From positions 1 to 8,703 of the forward strand of contig CAZHDB010000042.1 in NCBI GenBank assembly GCA_964531225.1: a stretch of DNA of 8,703 nucleotides. Reading direction: 5' to 3'. The notes beneath the pieces were generated by a model. That model ran no database searches, was not told the DNA's origin, and saw nothing but the letters and a program-made list of their open reading frames with translations. The stretch comes from CAZHDB01 sp964531225. Its GTDB lineage: Archaea > Thermoproteota > Thermoprotei_A > Sulfolobales > Desulfurococcaceae. Positions 1-6,713 of the stretch are shown here, one piece after another. The position numbers and the translations under genes are program-made. Numbering within the stretch: position 1 is the stretch's first letter; the number at the start of each line of letters is the position of its first letter.

Positions 1-29
1 ATTTAAGAGGGTATATTTGAAGAAGTTTC

Positions 30-48
30 AAAATTAAAAGATTTTATT
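30..48 (-). terminator. Probable U-rich terminator after EF-2
   Basis: On the minus strand the bases just after the EF-2 stop codon read as broken T runs (AAATCTTTTAATTTTG). Archaeal RNA polymerase commonly terminates at such T-rich tracts without a hairpin. No stable stem is visible. The tract is A+T-rich like all non-coding DNA here, so the call is tentative. Confidence 0.4.
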
Positions 49-52
49 GGAT

Positions 53-2266
53 CTAGAAACCAATAAAGTCGCTTGGTTTAGGAGGCTCTGGCTTTAATCC
101 CTTTCTTTCTCTAATCTTTCTCACAAGATCAAGTAGCATGCTATCAGGTACCGGAGCCCATCTACTAAACTCCTGTCCCCAAAGTGCCTTACCAGCTGTT
201 GCACTACGTAATGCCTCAGCTAGATCAAATGTCTCGGCTACAGGTATTTCTGCAATAATCCTTGTTATTGGCCCCTGCTGTAGTACCTGTAGTATTCTAC
301 CACGTCTCTTTGTTATAACAGATGATACGTTGCCCATAAACTCCATTGGAACTCTTATATCGAGCTTCATTATAGGCTCAAGGAGTGTTGGCCTCGCAGT
401 AAGCATTCCAGCATATACTGCATTACGGACAGCAGGATACAACTGTCCAGGTCCACGATGAGCCGGATCCTCATGAATGATGGCATCGTGAAGTACAACC
501 TTTACTCCGCGAACAGGCTCCATGGCTAATGGTCCTTCTCTCATTGCCAGGCGGAAGCCTTGTATAATTGTATCCTTTACTTCTCTTAGATGCTGTACAC
601 CAGTTGTCTTATCAACGAACACGTTTATGTTCTCGTCAATAGCCCATATCCTCCTAGCTTCATCATAGTCCCATCCAGCCTCATTACGAAGGATCTTTGC
701 TCTCTCCCTAGCATCCATATCTTCAACAATAATGCCTTGTGCTATGAGTTCTATTGTCTTCTGATCAAGTGGTTCAACATGTATATATAGCTTATTATGC
801 TTGTTCGGTGACTTGCCCTCAAATACTTTACTCGATTCACGTATGCTTTCTCTATAAACAATAACCGGTTGTGATACATCAACTATTAATCCATAATTCT
901 CCTTAAGAAGTGTAAGAGCAATCTCGATATGAAGTGTGCCCATACCACTTAATAGATATTCACCGGTCTCCTCATTGATCTTGACGACAAGACTTGGATC
1001 CTCAATACTAATCTTATGAAGCGCATCTATAAGCTTTGGAAGCTCTGCTGGATTCTTAGGCTCAATGGCAACAGTAACAACTGGTTCACTAAGCATACGT
1101 AGCCTCTCAAAGGGTACCATAACATCTTTAAACTTTATATCAACTATAGTCTCGCCAGCACGAGCCTTACCAAGACCTAGTACAGCAGCTATATTTCCAG
1201 CAACAATTTTATCAGCAATTTCTCGGTAGGGACCCATATAAAGGCTTACTTGTAGAACTTTCTGCTTCATCCTAGCGTTTACAAGCCATACCTCTACACC
1301 TGGCTTTAATGTACCTGAGAATATACGTCCAGTAGCTACTAATCCAGCATGAGGATCAAACTTTATGTCATGAGCTAGCATGACAACAGGTCCATCGGGA
1401 TCTGCTTCGATCATAGCCTTACCGATCTCGCTATTAAGGTCTCCACGCCATATCTTTGGAATCCTGTACTTCTGTGCATCTCTTGGGTTTGGTACGAATT
1501 TCACTACCATGTCAAGTATTGCTTCATGCAATACAGCGATTTTCTGTATTTCCTCAATGGCCTCTCTAGTACCTTTTTGATAAGCAGCTATTATATCACT
1601 GAACTTAATGCCTCTCTTCTGGGCCATTGGTACAGTAAAGCCCCATCTATCCTTAGCACTACCAAATGCTACATGGCCTTTAGCAGGGTCTAGCTGCCAT
1701 AGCGACTTGAATGGCTTATCAGCGTACATTGCTATAAGGCTATTAACTTCCTTAATTATCTGGACAAATCTCTGCTGGATCTCACTAGGAGTTAGCTTAA
1801 GCTCTTTAATTAAGCGATCAACCTTGTTGATGAATAAAAGTGGTCTAACACGTTCCTCAAGAGCCATACGTAGATACATTTCTGTCTGAGTCATAACACC
1901 CTCAACAGCATCTACAACAAGTATAGCTCCATCAAGTACACGTAAGCTACGTGTTGTTCTTGATGAGAAGTCTACATGTCCTGGAGTATCAATTAAGTTA
2001 ATAACGTATGGTTTACCATGGTATTCGTGGTAAAGGCTGATGTTCGCTGACTTAACAGTTATACCACGTTTCTGCTCAACATCAAGATAGTCTAGAGCAA
2101 GAGCTTCACCAGCTACTTTCTCGGATATTATACCTGCAGCTGCTAATAGTGAGTCAGATAGTGTTGTCTTACCATGGTCTACATGGGCTGTTATACCTAT
2201 ATTACGGACTTGCTCTAGGTTTTTCATTATCCTAAGTATATCAGCAACCTGCTTGTACCTAACCAT
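53..2266 (-). CDS. fusA: Translation elongation factor EF-2 (aEF-2)
   Basis: This GTPase drives translocation of tRNA and mRNA on the ribosome and acts in the cytoplasm. The 737-residue length is normal for archaeal EF-2. G-domain motifs are all present: G1 AHVDHGKTT (residues 27-35), G2 RGIT (67-70), G3 DTPGH (93-97) and G4 NKVD (147-150). The C-terminal part carries the loop HEDPAHRGPGQ, whose second His (about residue 603) is the expected diphthamide site; many relatives that I recall read HRGPAQ here. The C-terminal SRWAPVP motif is intact. The ATG start at 2264-2266 fits the family N-terminus (MVRYKQV, compare MPRYKTV in Sulfolobus) and has a GGTG Shine-Dalgarno (2275-2278) eight bases upstream. 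The gene lies 76 bp after the DHH gene and probably has its own promoter. In archaea EF-2 family proteins are also linked with SBDS in release of aIF6 from 50S subunits, and SBDS is in this cluster. Confidence 0.98.
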   Translation of the reverse strand: MVRYKQVADILRIMKNLEQVRNIGITAHVDHGKTTLSDSLLAAAGIISEKVAGEALALDYLDVEQKRGITVKSANISLYHEYHGKPYVINLIDTPGHVDFSSRTTRSLRVLDGAILVVDAVEGVMTQTEMYLRMALEERVRPLLFINKVDRLIKELKLTPSEIQQRFVQIIKEVNSLIAMYADKPFKSLWQLDPAKGHVAFGSAKDRWGFTVPMAQKRGIKFSDIIAAYQKGTREAIEEIQKIAVLHEAILDMVVKFVPNPRDAQKYRIPKIWRGDLNSEIGKAMIEADPDGPVVMLAHDIKFDPHAGLVATGRIFSGTLKPGVEVWLVNARMKQKVLQVSLYMGPYREIADKIVAGNIAAVLGLGKARAGETIVDIKFKDVMVPFERLRMLSEPVVTVAIEPKNPAELPKLIDALHKISIEDPSLVVKINEETGEYLLSGMGTLHIEIALTLLKENYGLIVDVSQPVIVYRESIRESSKVFEGKSPNKHNKLYIHVEPLDQKTIELIAQGIIVEDMDARERAKILRNEAGWDYDEARRIWAIDENINVFVDKTTGVQHLREVKDTIIQGFRLAMREGPLAMEPVRGVKVVLHDAIIHEDPAHRGPGQLYPAVRNAVYAGMLTARPTLLEPIMKLDIRVPMEFMGNVSSVITKRRGRILQVLQQGPITRIIAEIPVAETFDLAEALRSATAGKALWGQEFSRWAPVPDSMLLDLVRKIRERKGLKPEPPKPSDFIGF

Positions 2267-2342
2267 TTCATTAACACCATGATCTTTTTCTAGCCCAAAC
2301 CTTCTATCAAAACCCTATAACCGTATATTGGTGGTTATAAAC
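2267..2342 (-). promoter_or_regulatory. Intergenic region with probable EF-2 promoter
   Basis: This is the only gap of more than about 35 bp downstream of the SBDS gene. On the minus strand it holds the TATA-like element TTTATAA (2335-2341), and a second possible one (GTTATAG, 2315-2321) nearer the gene. With usual archaeal spacing of about 25 bp, these would give leaders of roughly 45 or 25 bases before the EF-2 ATG. The GGTG ribosome binding site is at 2275-2278. The two TATA-like elements sit on the arms of a perfect 7-bp inverted repeat. Promoter function is inferred from position and composition only. Confidence 0.5.
2316..2339. repeat. 7-bp inverted repeat over the EF-2 promoter
   Basis: TATAACC at 2316-2322 and GGTTATA at 2333-2339 are perfect reverse complements separated by 10 bases. 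In RNA read toward EF-2 this would form a short A/U-rich hairpin followed by GGGTTTTG, so it could be a weak terminator for the upstream operon. As DNA it could be an operator covering the TATA box. Chance is also possible in such A+T-rich sequence. Confidence 0.45.
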
Positions 2343-3371
2343 CTATTTCATATCCTTTATCTTCTCCTTTATCATCCTAGTTATAAGTGATACAGTATAT
2401 TCTAGGGCTATGCCAATGTCTCCCGTACCAGATGCTACGGCTGCTGTATCATGTCCCCCACCACTACCCTTTAGATATTCTCCGATCTTAGGCATTATAT
2501 CTCTACCAAGACTTATTCCAAGTTCTTCATAGAAGCTCTGCTTAGCCCTAGCCACAATCCTTACCTCTTTATTGGATGATGCAACAATTGCTATATCAGC
2601 TCCTAAGTCAATTATTGATCTGGCTACACTAGACTCAAAAGCACCAACATGAGTATATGCAATAATGTACTTACCTATTCTTTTAAAATTAAGTCTCTGT
2701 GCAGCCTTTAATCTAGCTATTCTCTCACTAATATCCATTTCAACACGAAGCAGATTTAAAACAAACCCATAATCCACACCCTCAATCCTTAAAAGATCTC
2801 CTGCAACCCAAAGAGTACTAGGTGAAGCAAGTAAGAATCTCCTAGTATCATATAAGATGCCAGTTAACAGTAGTATAGCATCTAGTGCTTCAAATGTATA
2901 ATACTTGTGTATAATATTATACACTAATTCAGAAGTAGACCTTATACAAGGATTTATAAAAGAAATAGACGCCCAATCTACAAGATCGCCAGGACGATGA
3001 TGATCTATTAATATATATCTAGAATTTATCACATGATTTTTTAAAATACCTAATTGTTCGGAGTTACTTGTATCTACAATAATGTACAATGGATCGCTAT
3101 GACTTAAAATAGTCTTTAATAAAAAGCATGGGTTATGAACATAATTTGCTAAACCAAGTTCTTTAATAATTTTCTTAGAAACCTCATTGACTCCTTCTGG
3201 AAAAATTATGTATGCTTTCCTATGCGTTATAGTCTGTATAAATCTAGATAAAACTATTGCAGATGAAACTGCGTCAGGATCAGCATTCTTATGCGATGTT
3301 ATTATAATATCCTTACTGTAAAATATTTCATTAATCAGTTTTGTAACTATATTCTCTAAGTAATTCTTCAA
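2343..3371 (-). CDS. DHH/DHHA1 family phosphoesterase (RecJ/NrnA-like)
   Basis: This is a metal-dependent phosphoesterase of the DHH superfamily, probably acting on short oligonucleotides or single-stranded nucleic acid; the true substrate is unknown. Numbered from the TTG at 3369-3371 (342 residues), motif I is NADPD (29-33), motif II is the Asp of IVDTS (100), motif III is DHH (123-125) and motif IV is the Asp of ILYDTRR (175). The C-terminal DHHA1 domain has its GGGH signature at 304-307. All metal ligands appear intact. The start is uncertain. The frame is open to a GTG at 3440, with ATGs at 3428 and 3416 and TTGs at 3395 and 3371. All lie inside the preceding DUF3194-like gene, and none has a strong Shine-Dalgarno. 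I chose the innermost because it gives the shortest overlap (41 bp) and puts motif I about 30 residues from the N-terminus, as I recall for relatives. It is the last gene of the presumed operon, which suggests a role alongside the exosome. Confidence 0.9.
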   Translation of the reverse strand: MKNYLENIVTKLINEIFYSKDIIITSHKNADPDAVSSAIVLSRFIQTITHRKAYIIFPEGVNEVSKKIIKELGLANYVHNPCFLLKTILSHSDPLYIIVDTSNSEQLGILKNHVINSRYILIDHHRPGDLVDWASISFINPCIRSTSELVYNIIHKYYTFEALDAILLLTGILYDTRRFLLASPSTLWVAGDLLRIEGVDYGFVLNLLRVEMDISERIARLKAAQRLNFKRIGKYIIAYTHVGAFESSVARSIIDLGADIAIVASSNKEVRIVARAKQSFYEELGISLGRDIMPKIGEYLKGSGGGHDTAAVASGTGDIGIALEYTVSLITRMIKEKIKDMK

Positions 3372-3654
3372 GGTATCTTCTAGATTCCTTGACAATATAT
3401 TGTAATATTGAGTCATAGTCAATAACATCTTCAAGTTCACCTAATAAACCTATGTCTATGTAGACCTCTATTCTATCTCCCTTATTTTCAAGTGAAACAA
3501 TGATGTCTGCATCATAACTCTTAGATATTGGTATCTCTTTCTTAAGTAGATCAAGAATTTTCTCTTGGACTTTTAGGGCAATGGATTCTAATTCATTAAT
3601 GCCTATCCTACCCAAATCTAATCCAATAACTATTGGTTCACGTTTTTTAGCCAA
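3331..3654 (-). CDS. DUF3194-like small protein; possible Pcc1-like KEOPS subunit
   Basis: This is a 107-residue cytosolic protein with no signal peptide or membrane segment. By sequence and position (between prefoldin beta and a DHH phosphoesterase in the exosome cluster) I place it in the archaeal DUF3194 family, whose function is not evident from sequence. Predicted secondary structure is a strand near 7-14, helix 20-40, strands about 49-57 and 61-68, and helix 79-102. This beta-alpha-beta-beta-alpha order is the same as in Pcc1, encoded two genes upstream. A Pcc1 paralogue, Pcc2, has been described as a fifth archaeal KEOPS subunit; this gene is a candidate for it, but I cannot confirm that here. 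The start is the TTG at 3652-3654, which overlaps the prefoldin stop codon by 8 bases, with AAGG just upstream. Its 3' end overlaps the DHH gene. Confidence 0.85.
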   Translation of the reverse strand: MAKKREPIVIGLDLGRIGINELESIALKVQEKILDLLKKEIPISKSYDADIIVSLENKGDRIEVYIDIGLLGELEDVIDYDSILQYIVKESRRYLEELLREYSYKTD

Positions 3655-4015
3655 TCCTTATCCCATACTTAGCAAGTAGATCTCTAACTTTCTGCTCACT
3701 ATCAGATACCTGTCTCCTCAATATCTCTAATTGTTTCTTATACTTTTGTTGCTTAACGAGAAGTAGTTCCTTACGCTCTTCAAGCTCTTTAATAACACTT
3801 TCACGATCCTTCTTTAAGAGAATATGACCTATAGACTTATAGAGTTCTACATCCTCCGGTAATTCCTTAATATTATCAAGTATCTCATTAATCTCAGCAA
3901 TTTCATTTTCAGTAATTCTTAATTCAGCCTCTATCTTTACAAGCATATTACGTAGATTCTCGTACTCTATAAGTGCCTGTTGAACCTCTGGAGGAAGCCT
4001 TTGCTCACTCAACAT
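3647..4015 (-). CDS. pfdB: Prefoldin beta subunit
   Basis: Prefoldin is a jellyfish-shaped chaperone of two alpha and four beta subunits that holds unfolded proteins at the tips of its coiled coils and hands them to the thermosome. This 122-residue protein has the beta-subunit plan: a long N-terminal coiled-coil helix (about 9-50), a beta-hairpin region with the family-typical LYKSIGHILLKKD (58-70), and a second coiled-coil helix (about 73-116). The C-terminus is short. The ATG start at 4013-4015 is preceded by GAGGG (4021-4025) five bases upstream, lying inside the end of pcc1. It overlaps pcc1 by 11 bp and the next gene by 8 bp, so translational coupling is likely. The alpha subunit is not in this window. 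Confidence 0.95.
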   Translation of the reverse strand: MLSEQRLPPEVQQALIEYENLRNMLVKIEAELRITENEIAEINEILDNIKELPEDVELYKSIGHILLKKDRESVIKELEERKELLLVKQQKYKKQLEILRRQVSDSEQKVRDLLAKYGIRIG

Positions 4016-4256
4016 TCATACCCTCTAAACTCTCTAGTAGGCTTGATATTACGCCTAAATAGCTATTCGTAACAGCTCTTAAAAGATTTATTCTATCACA
4101 TTCAATAAGGATCAGTAGTTTACCATGTATAATTTCTTGGCTAATCCTACATTCTGTTGATGGAGGCTGGATCGTTTCAGGATATAATGCATTGTATATT
4201 GCTTCTAGTAAACGATAATTACTTGATTCAAGAACTATCTTTAGCCTTCCCTCCAA
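4005..4256 (-). CDS. pcc1: KEOPS complex subunit Pcc1
   Basis: Pcc1 is the small dimerising subunit of KEOPS (Kae1-Bud32-Cgi121-Pcc1), which makes the universal t6A37 modification of ANN-decoding tRNAs. The protein has 83 residues, normal for the family. Its predicted order is strand (3-10), helix (12-25), strand (about 34-43), strand (45-53) and a long C-terminal helix (55-78) containing the family-like NSYLGVISSLLESL. The start is TTG at 4254-4256, inside the end of the Brix gene (29-bp overlap). It is supported by GGAGAGTGA (4263-4271) six bases upstream. No ATG in frame would give a complete domain. The identification rests on fold pattern, size and the known neighbourhood, since Pcc1 is poorly conserved in sequence. 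The other KEOPS genes are not in the window. Confidence 0.88.
   Translation of the reverse strand: MEGRLKIVLESSNYRLLEAIYNALYPETIQPPSTECRISQEIIHGKLLILIECDRINLLRAVTNSYLGVISSLLESLEGMNVE
4021..4025 (-). promoter_or_regulatory. Ribosome binding site of prefoldin beta
   Basis: GAGGG on the minus strand lies five bases before the ATG at 4013-4015 and inside the pcc1 coding region. It supports that start and coupled translation with pcc1. Confidence 0.6.
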
Positions 4257-4797
4257 TGATCTTCACTCTCCTTACACCTATGATAGGCCCTACAATAGAG
4301 CCGAGCCTATTCTTAAATGATATTGTCGTATGATCCTTCTCACTAATAACTATCCATAGATCTGGTTTAATAAGATCTAGTTTAACCTCAAAGATCTTAA
4401 TGAATAAATCAGCTAGCTGAAAACATGTATTGGATATGCATTGTGTAGAATCGACTCCTACTGTTTCAATGTTGTAGGCTTTAGAGCTAATAGAAAGTTC
4501 TCTTGAAAGCTTAACACCACTTATAACAATGGATGCTATGTGATCCATTAAACTTGTCCTGACTAGAAACGCCTTTACTTGATATATGCGTATTAAACTC
4601 GGATTGCCTTTTCTTTCACCAACTACCATTACATACTTAGCGCCATATCTTCTAGCTTCTAAAGCTAATTGTAGAAGAGTCTTTTTCCCTCTATGCACTC
4701 TAATTATACCAGGTAAACATCCTGCTAAATCCTTTACAAAACTCCTTGTCCTATAACTTGGATTATGGGATGTTGTTAAAAGAACTATATATTTCAT
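4228..4797 (-). CDS. Brix-domain (Imp4-like) ribosome biogenesis protein
   Basis: This is the archaeal single-domain relative of eukaryotic Imp4, Rpf1, Rpf2, Ssf1 and Brx1, which bind rRNA and chaperone ribosomal subunit assembly. The 189-residue protein opens with the hallmark LLTTSHNPSYRTRSFVKDLA (residues 6-25), followed by LPG and a basic stretch (VHRGKKT). The middle carries a predicted strand-rich region around ISGVKLSREL. It ends in basic segments and lacks the extensions of the eukaryotic members. The ATG at 4795-4797 has GGAG (4808-4811) ten bases upstream. The gene starts 32 bp after L37Ae and overlaps pcc1 by 29 bp. Its place among exosome, L37Ae and SBDS genes agrees with a role in rRNA processing or large-subunit assembly. 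Which eukaryotic paralogue it matches functionally cannot be told from sequence. Confidence 0.9.
   Translation of the reverse strand: MKYIVLLTTSHNPSYRTRSFVKDLAGCLPGIIRVHRGKKTLLQLALEARRYGAKYVMVVGERKGNPSLIRIYQVKAFLVRTSLMDHIASIVISGVKLSRELSISSKAYNIETVGVDSTQCISNTCFQLADLFIKIFEVKLDLIKPDLWIVISEKDHTTISFKNRLGSIVGPIIGVRRVKIIGGKAKDSS
4263..4271 (-). promoter_or_regulatory. Ribosome binding site deciding the TTG start of pcc1
   Basis: GGAGAGTGA on the minus strand is close to the ideal GGAGGTGA and lies six bases before the TTG at 4254-4256, within the Brix gene. It is the main support for a non-ATG start. Confidence 0.65.
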
Positions 4798-4829
4798 CCC
4801 AGTAGGACTCCAAAAAGAACCTCTGCTTA

Positions 4830-5096
4830 CTAATCTTCTCTAACAACTATTTTAGGAAAGTACTTACTAAGCTCCGTCCTAGGCACATAAGCTCCTCCAG
4901 CCCATTTAGCACCACACTTACGACATATCCATATGCCAGTACTAATTCTATAAACTGTACCCTTTGCAGCACAAAATGGGCATACGTGCTTAGCATATCT
5001 TCTGCGAAGTATATCACGTACTTTCTTTCTAAGCGTAGCACCATACCTAGGGCCATAACGCCCAGCTATACCTACTACTCTCGTTCTTCTACCCAT
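4830..5096 (-). CDS. rpl37ae: Ribosomal protein L37Ae (eL43)
   Basis: This is a small zinc-binding protein of the large ribosomal subunit shared by archaea and eukaryotes. The 88 residues include an N-terminal arm with basic GRYGPRYGATLRKKV (residues 12-26) and a four-cysteine zinc ribbon: C39-P-F-C42 and C58-R-K-C61, followed by the typical GAKWAGGAY. All four zinc ligands are present. The ATG at 5094-5096 has a G-rich GGGGGAT (5105-5111) eight bases upstream. The gene begins 20 bp after the rrp42 stop and is followed 32 bp later by the Brix gene. Co-expression with the exosome would tie this ribosomal protein to rRNA processing. Confidence 0.98.
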   Translation of the reverse strand: MGRRTRVVGIAGRYGPRYGATLRKKVRDILRRRYAKHVCPFCAAKGTVYRISTGIWICRKCGAKWAGGAYVPRTELSKYFPKIVVRED

Positions 5097-5116
5097 CTCT
5101 ATCTATCCCCCATACA

Positions 5117-5974
5117 CTAGACTATTGGTTTACTAGCTGTTTCAGGATTTTTTAATACTTTCTCTAGTAGTTCATGGAGTTCCTTGGCTTTCTTAAAAGC
5201 TAAATCAATTGCATAATCAAGTTCCGATCTTGTGAATCCACTCATACCCATTTTCTGTAAACCAACTATTCTACCAAGACTATCAAATCCTATTGTTAGC
5301 CTTGCATCAGCTATGAGTTCTTCGTCAAGATTAGGATCTACAATTATATAGCCGCCAATCTTGGCTAATGTAACTGTTACAACATTAAGGCTCAATGGTA
5401 AGGGTGTTTCTCTCACACCTCTATCAATAACTACATTATCGCCTTCGATACCAATTATCTTAGGTAATTTAGTCGTATTAAGAGCAGCCATTGTAGCAAG
5501 AGCTCCTGCATCCACAACATTTCCATCATGATCTATAAGATAAATATCATTAAATATTACCCAGACTTTCCTACCAGGTATAATGACTAACTCGTCCAAT
5601 TTAATAGCCTTGGGCTCCCGTAGACAGCGGTCAATAACACGTGCAGCCTCAATAGCATTTTCATCAGGTGGTCCGGGTTCGAAAGATGGTGATGCCAGTG
5701 GTACATATTCAGCATGAACTTGTAGTACTCCTTCAAATGGTCTATCACGGAATGGTTCTCCAATCTCTGTCTTAACGCCAGTCATTACCATTGTATCTCC
5801 TATTTTAACAAGAGCTGAACCTTCCGCTTTAGGTATAGGATTTAATTGTATAGTTATTGGCCTATAATCCTCTGGAGCTCTACCATCTATACGATTACCT
5901 TTTTTAAGTAATGATATTAGAGTATCGCGTTTAAGCCTAGGCATAATAGGCTGAGATGTAGGTGTTAAGGACAC
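5117..5974 (-). CDS. rrp42: Exosome core subunit Rrp42
   Basis: Rrp42 is the RNase PH-fold subunit that alternates with Rrp41 in the hexameric exosome ring. It lacks the catalytic acidic residues itself, but helps to build the RNA-binding part of the active site and channel. The 285-residue protein shows the family's RIDGRAPEDYRP (28-39), EGSALVKIGDT (51-61) and the diagnostic FEPGPPDENAIEAARVIDR (98-116), with R112 and R116 as likely RNA/phosphate contacts. The start is GTG at 5972-5974. A perfect GGAGGTGA lies six bases upstream, and the resulting N-terminus (MSLTPTSQPIMP) matches the Sulfolobus protein as I remember it. A nearby ATG at 5976-5978 is out of frame. The gap to rrp41 is 13 bp, and the Shine-Dalgarno overlaps the rrp41 stop codon. 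Confidence 0.97.
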   Translation of the reverse strand: MSLTPTSQPIMPRLKRDTLISLLKKGNRIDGRAPEDYRPITIQLNPIPKAEGSALVKIGDTMVMTGVKTEIGEPFRDRPFEGVLQVHAEYVPLASPSFEPGPPDENAIEAARVIDRCLREPKAIKLDELVIIPGRKVWVIFNDIYLIDHDGNVVDAGALATMAALNTTKLPKIIGIEGDNVVIDRGVRETPLPLSLNVVTVTLAKIGGYIIVDPNLDEELIADARLTIGFDSLGRIVGLQKMGMSGFTRSELDYAIDLAFKKAKELHELLEKVLKNPETASKPIV

Positions 5975-5980
5975 TCATAC

Positions 5981-5988
5981 TCACCTCC
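5981..5988 (-). promoter_or_regulatory. Consensus ribosome binding site deciding the GTG start of rrp42
   Basis: GGAGGTGA on the minus strand is a perfect complement to the crenarchaeal 16S rRNA 3' end. It sits six bases before the GTG at 5972-5974 and shares a base with the rrp41 TAG stop (5988-5990), so ribosomes ending rrp41 stop at the initiation site for rrp42. Confidence 0.85.
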
Positions 5989-6713
5989 TACTCTTCTGGA
6001 TACATAAGATACTTCTTGGTTAAGGACTCCTTCTGTAATCTATAGATCTCCATAATACCCTTCTTCGCAAGTTCCAAAGCATTTCTAAACTCCTCACGAG
6101 TCAATACACCATTAAGTTGTAGAAGAACGATCCTATCAAGCGAAGGCATCATGGCGACAGGCATATCTGCTTCTCCAAATTCATCCTCAATTTCATCGAT
6201 ATCAAGTACAAGTACACCATCAACCTTTCCAACGGCTACAGCAGCAACAAGATCCTTCATAGGAATTCCAGCATCAACTACAGCTAAAGATGCGGCAGTT
6301 AAACCCGCAGTACGTGTCCCACCATCAGCTTGTAAAACCTCGATAAACACATCAATAGTTGTTCTAGGAAAATACTCCGTAAAAATAGTTGCTTCTAAAG
6401 CCTCTCGAATAACTTTTGAAAGCTCAATCTCCCTACGTGATGGAGCCGGGCTTTTTCTTTCACTAGTTGAAAACGGTGCCATGTGGTAACGACATCTAAT
6501 TAGTGCTCGATCAGGAAGGGTTAGGTGTTTTGGATGGATCTCTCTAGGTCCATAGACTGCTGCAATAACCTTTGTCTTACCAAATTGTACTAATGCTGAC
6601 CCATCAGCATTCTTAAGTATGCCTACTTCCATACGGATAGGCCTTAATTCATCAGGCCTGCGCCCGTCATGACGCAGGCCATCTTCCCTTATGAGTACAG
6701 GTTTTTCCATCAT
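5988..6713 (-). CDS. rrp41: Exosome catalytic subunit Rrp41
   Basis: Rrp41 is the phosphorolytic 3'-5' exoribonuclease of the archaeal exosome and can also add A-rich tails when nucleoside diphosphates are available. The 241-residue protein has one RNase PH domain: DGRRPDELRP (16-25), the RNA-contacting PSRRE (91-95, R93 and R94), the phosphate-binding region GGTR (131-134) and the catalytic segment EDEFGEADMP (176-185). D177 and D183 correspond to D182 and D188 of the Sulfolobus enzyme in my alignment by eye, so the active site appears intact. Two tandem ATGs (6711-6713 and 6708-6710) are possible starts; I kept the first. AGGAGG lies about 11 bases upstream of it (6723-6728). The gene overlaps rrp4 by 4 bp (ATGA), a classic coupling arrangement. 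Confidence 0.98.
   Translation of the reverse strand: MMEKPVLIREDGLRHDGRRPDELRPIRMEVGILKNADGSALVQFGKTKVIAAVYGPREIHPKHLTLPDRALIRCRYHMAPFSTSERKSPAPSRREIELSKVIREALEATIFTEYFPRTTIDVFIEVLQADGGTRTAGLTAASLAVVDAGIPMKDLVAAVAVGKVDGVLVLDIDEIEDEFGEADMPVAMMPSLDRIVLLQLNGVLTREEFRNALELAKKGIMEIYRLQKESLTKKYLMYPEE

Noticed and set aside
138..461. Open frame on the plus strand opposite EF-2 (107 codons)
   Set aside because: It is antisense to a perfectly conserved EF-2 region; its composition and lack of recognisable features mark it as a shadow. The same holds for plus-strand frames at 590-790, 1380-1580 and 1608-1889.
3302..3331. ATG overlapping the DUF3194-like stop (TAATG) as a neat coupled start for the DHH gene
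   Set aside because: It is out of frame with the DHH protein and ends after nine codons.
3331..3440. Frameshift joining the DUF3194-like gene and the DHH gene into one protein
   Set aside because: Both proteins have complete domains and natural ends, and the two families are separate genes in related archaea, so no fusion or pseudogene is needed.
5976..5978. ATG as start of rrp42
   Set aside because: It is out of frame with Rrp42 and soon meets a stop; the GTG at 5972-5974 is in frame with a perfect Shine-Dalgarno.
6151..6489. Serine/threonine-rich plus-strand frame opposite rrp41
   Set aside because: It is antisense to the conserved catalytic region of Rrp41; low-complexity composition is typical of shadow frames. 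Frames at 7107-7304 and 7812-8090 are rejected for the same reason.
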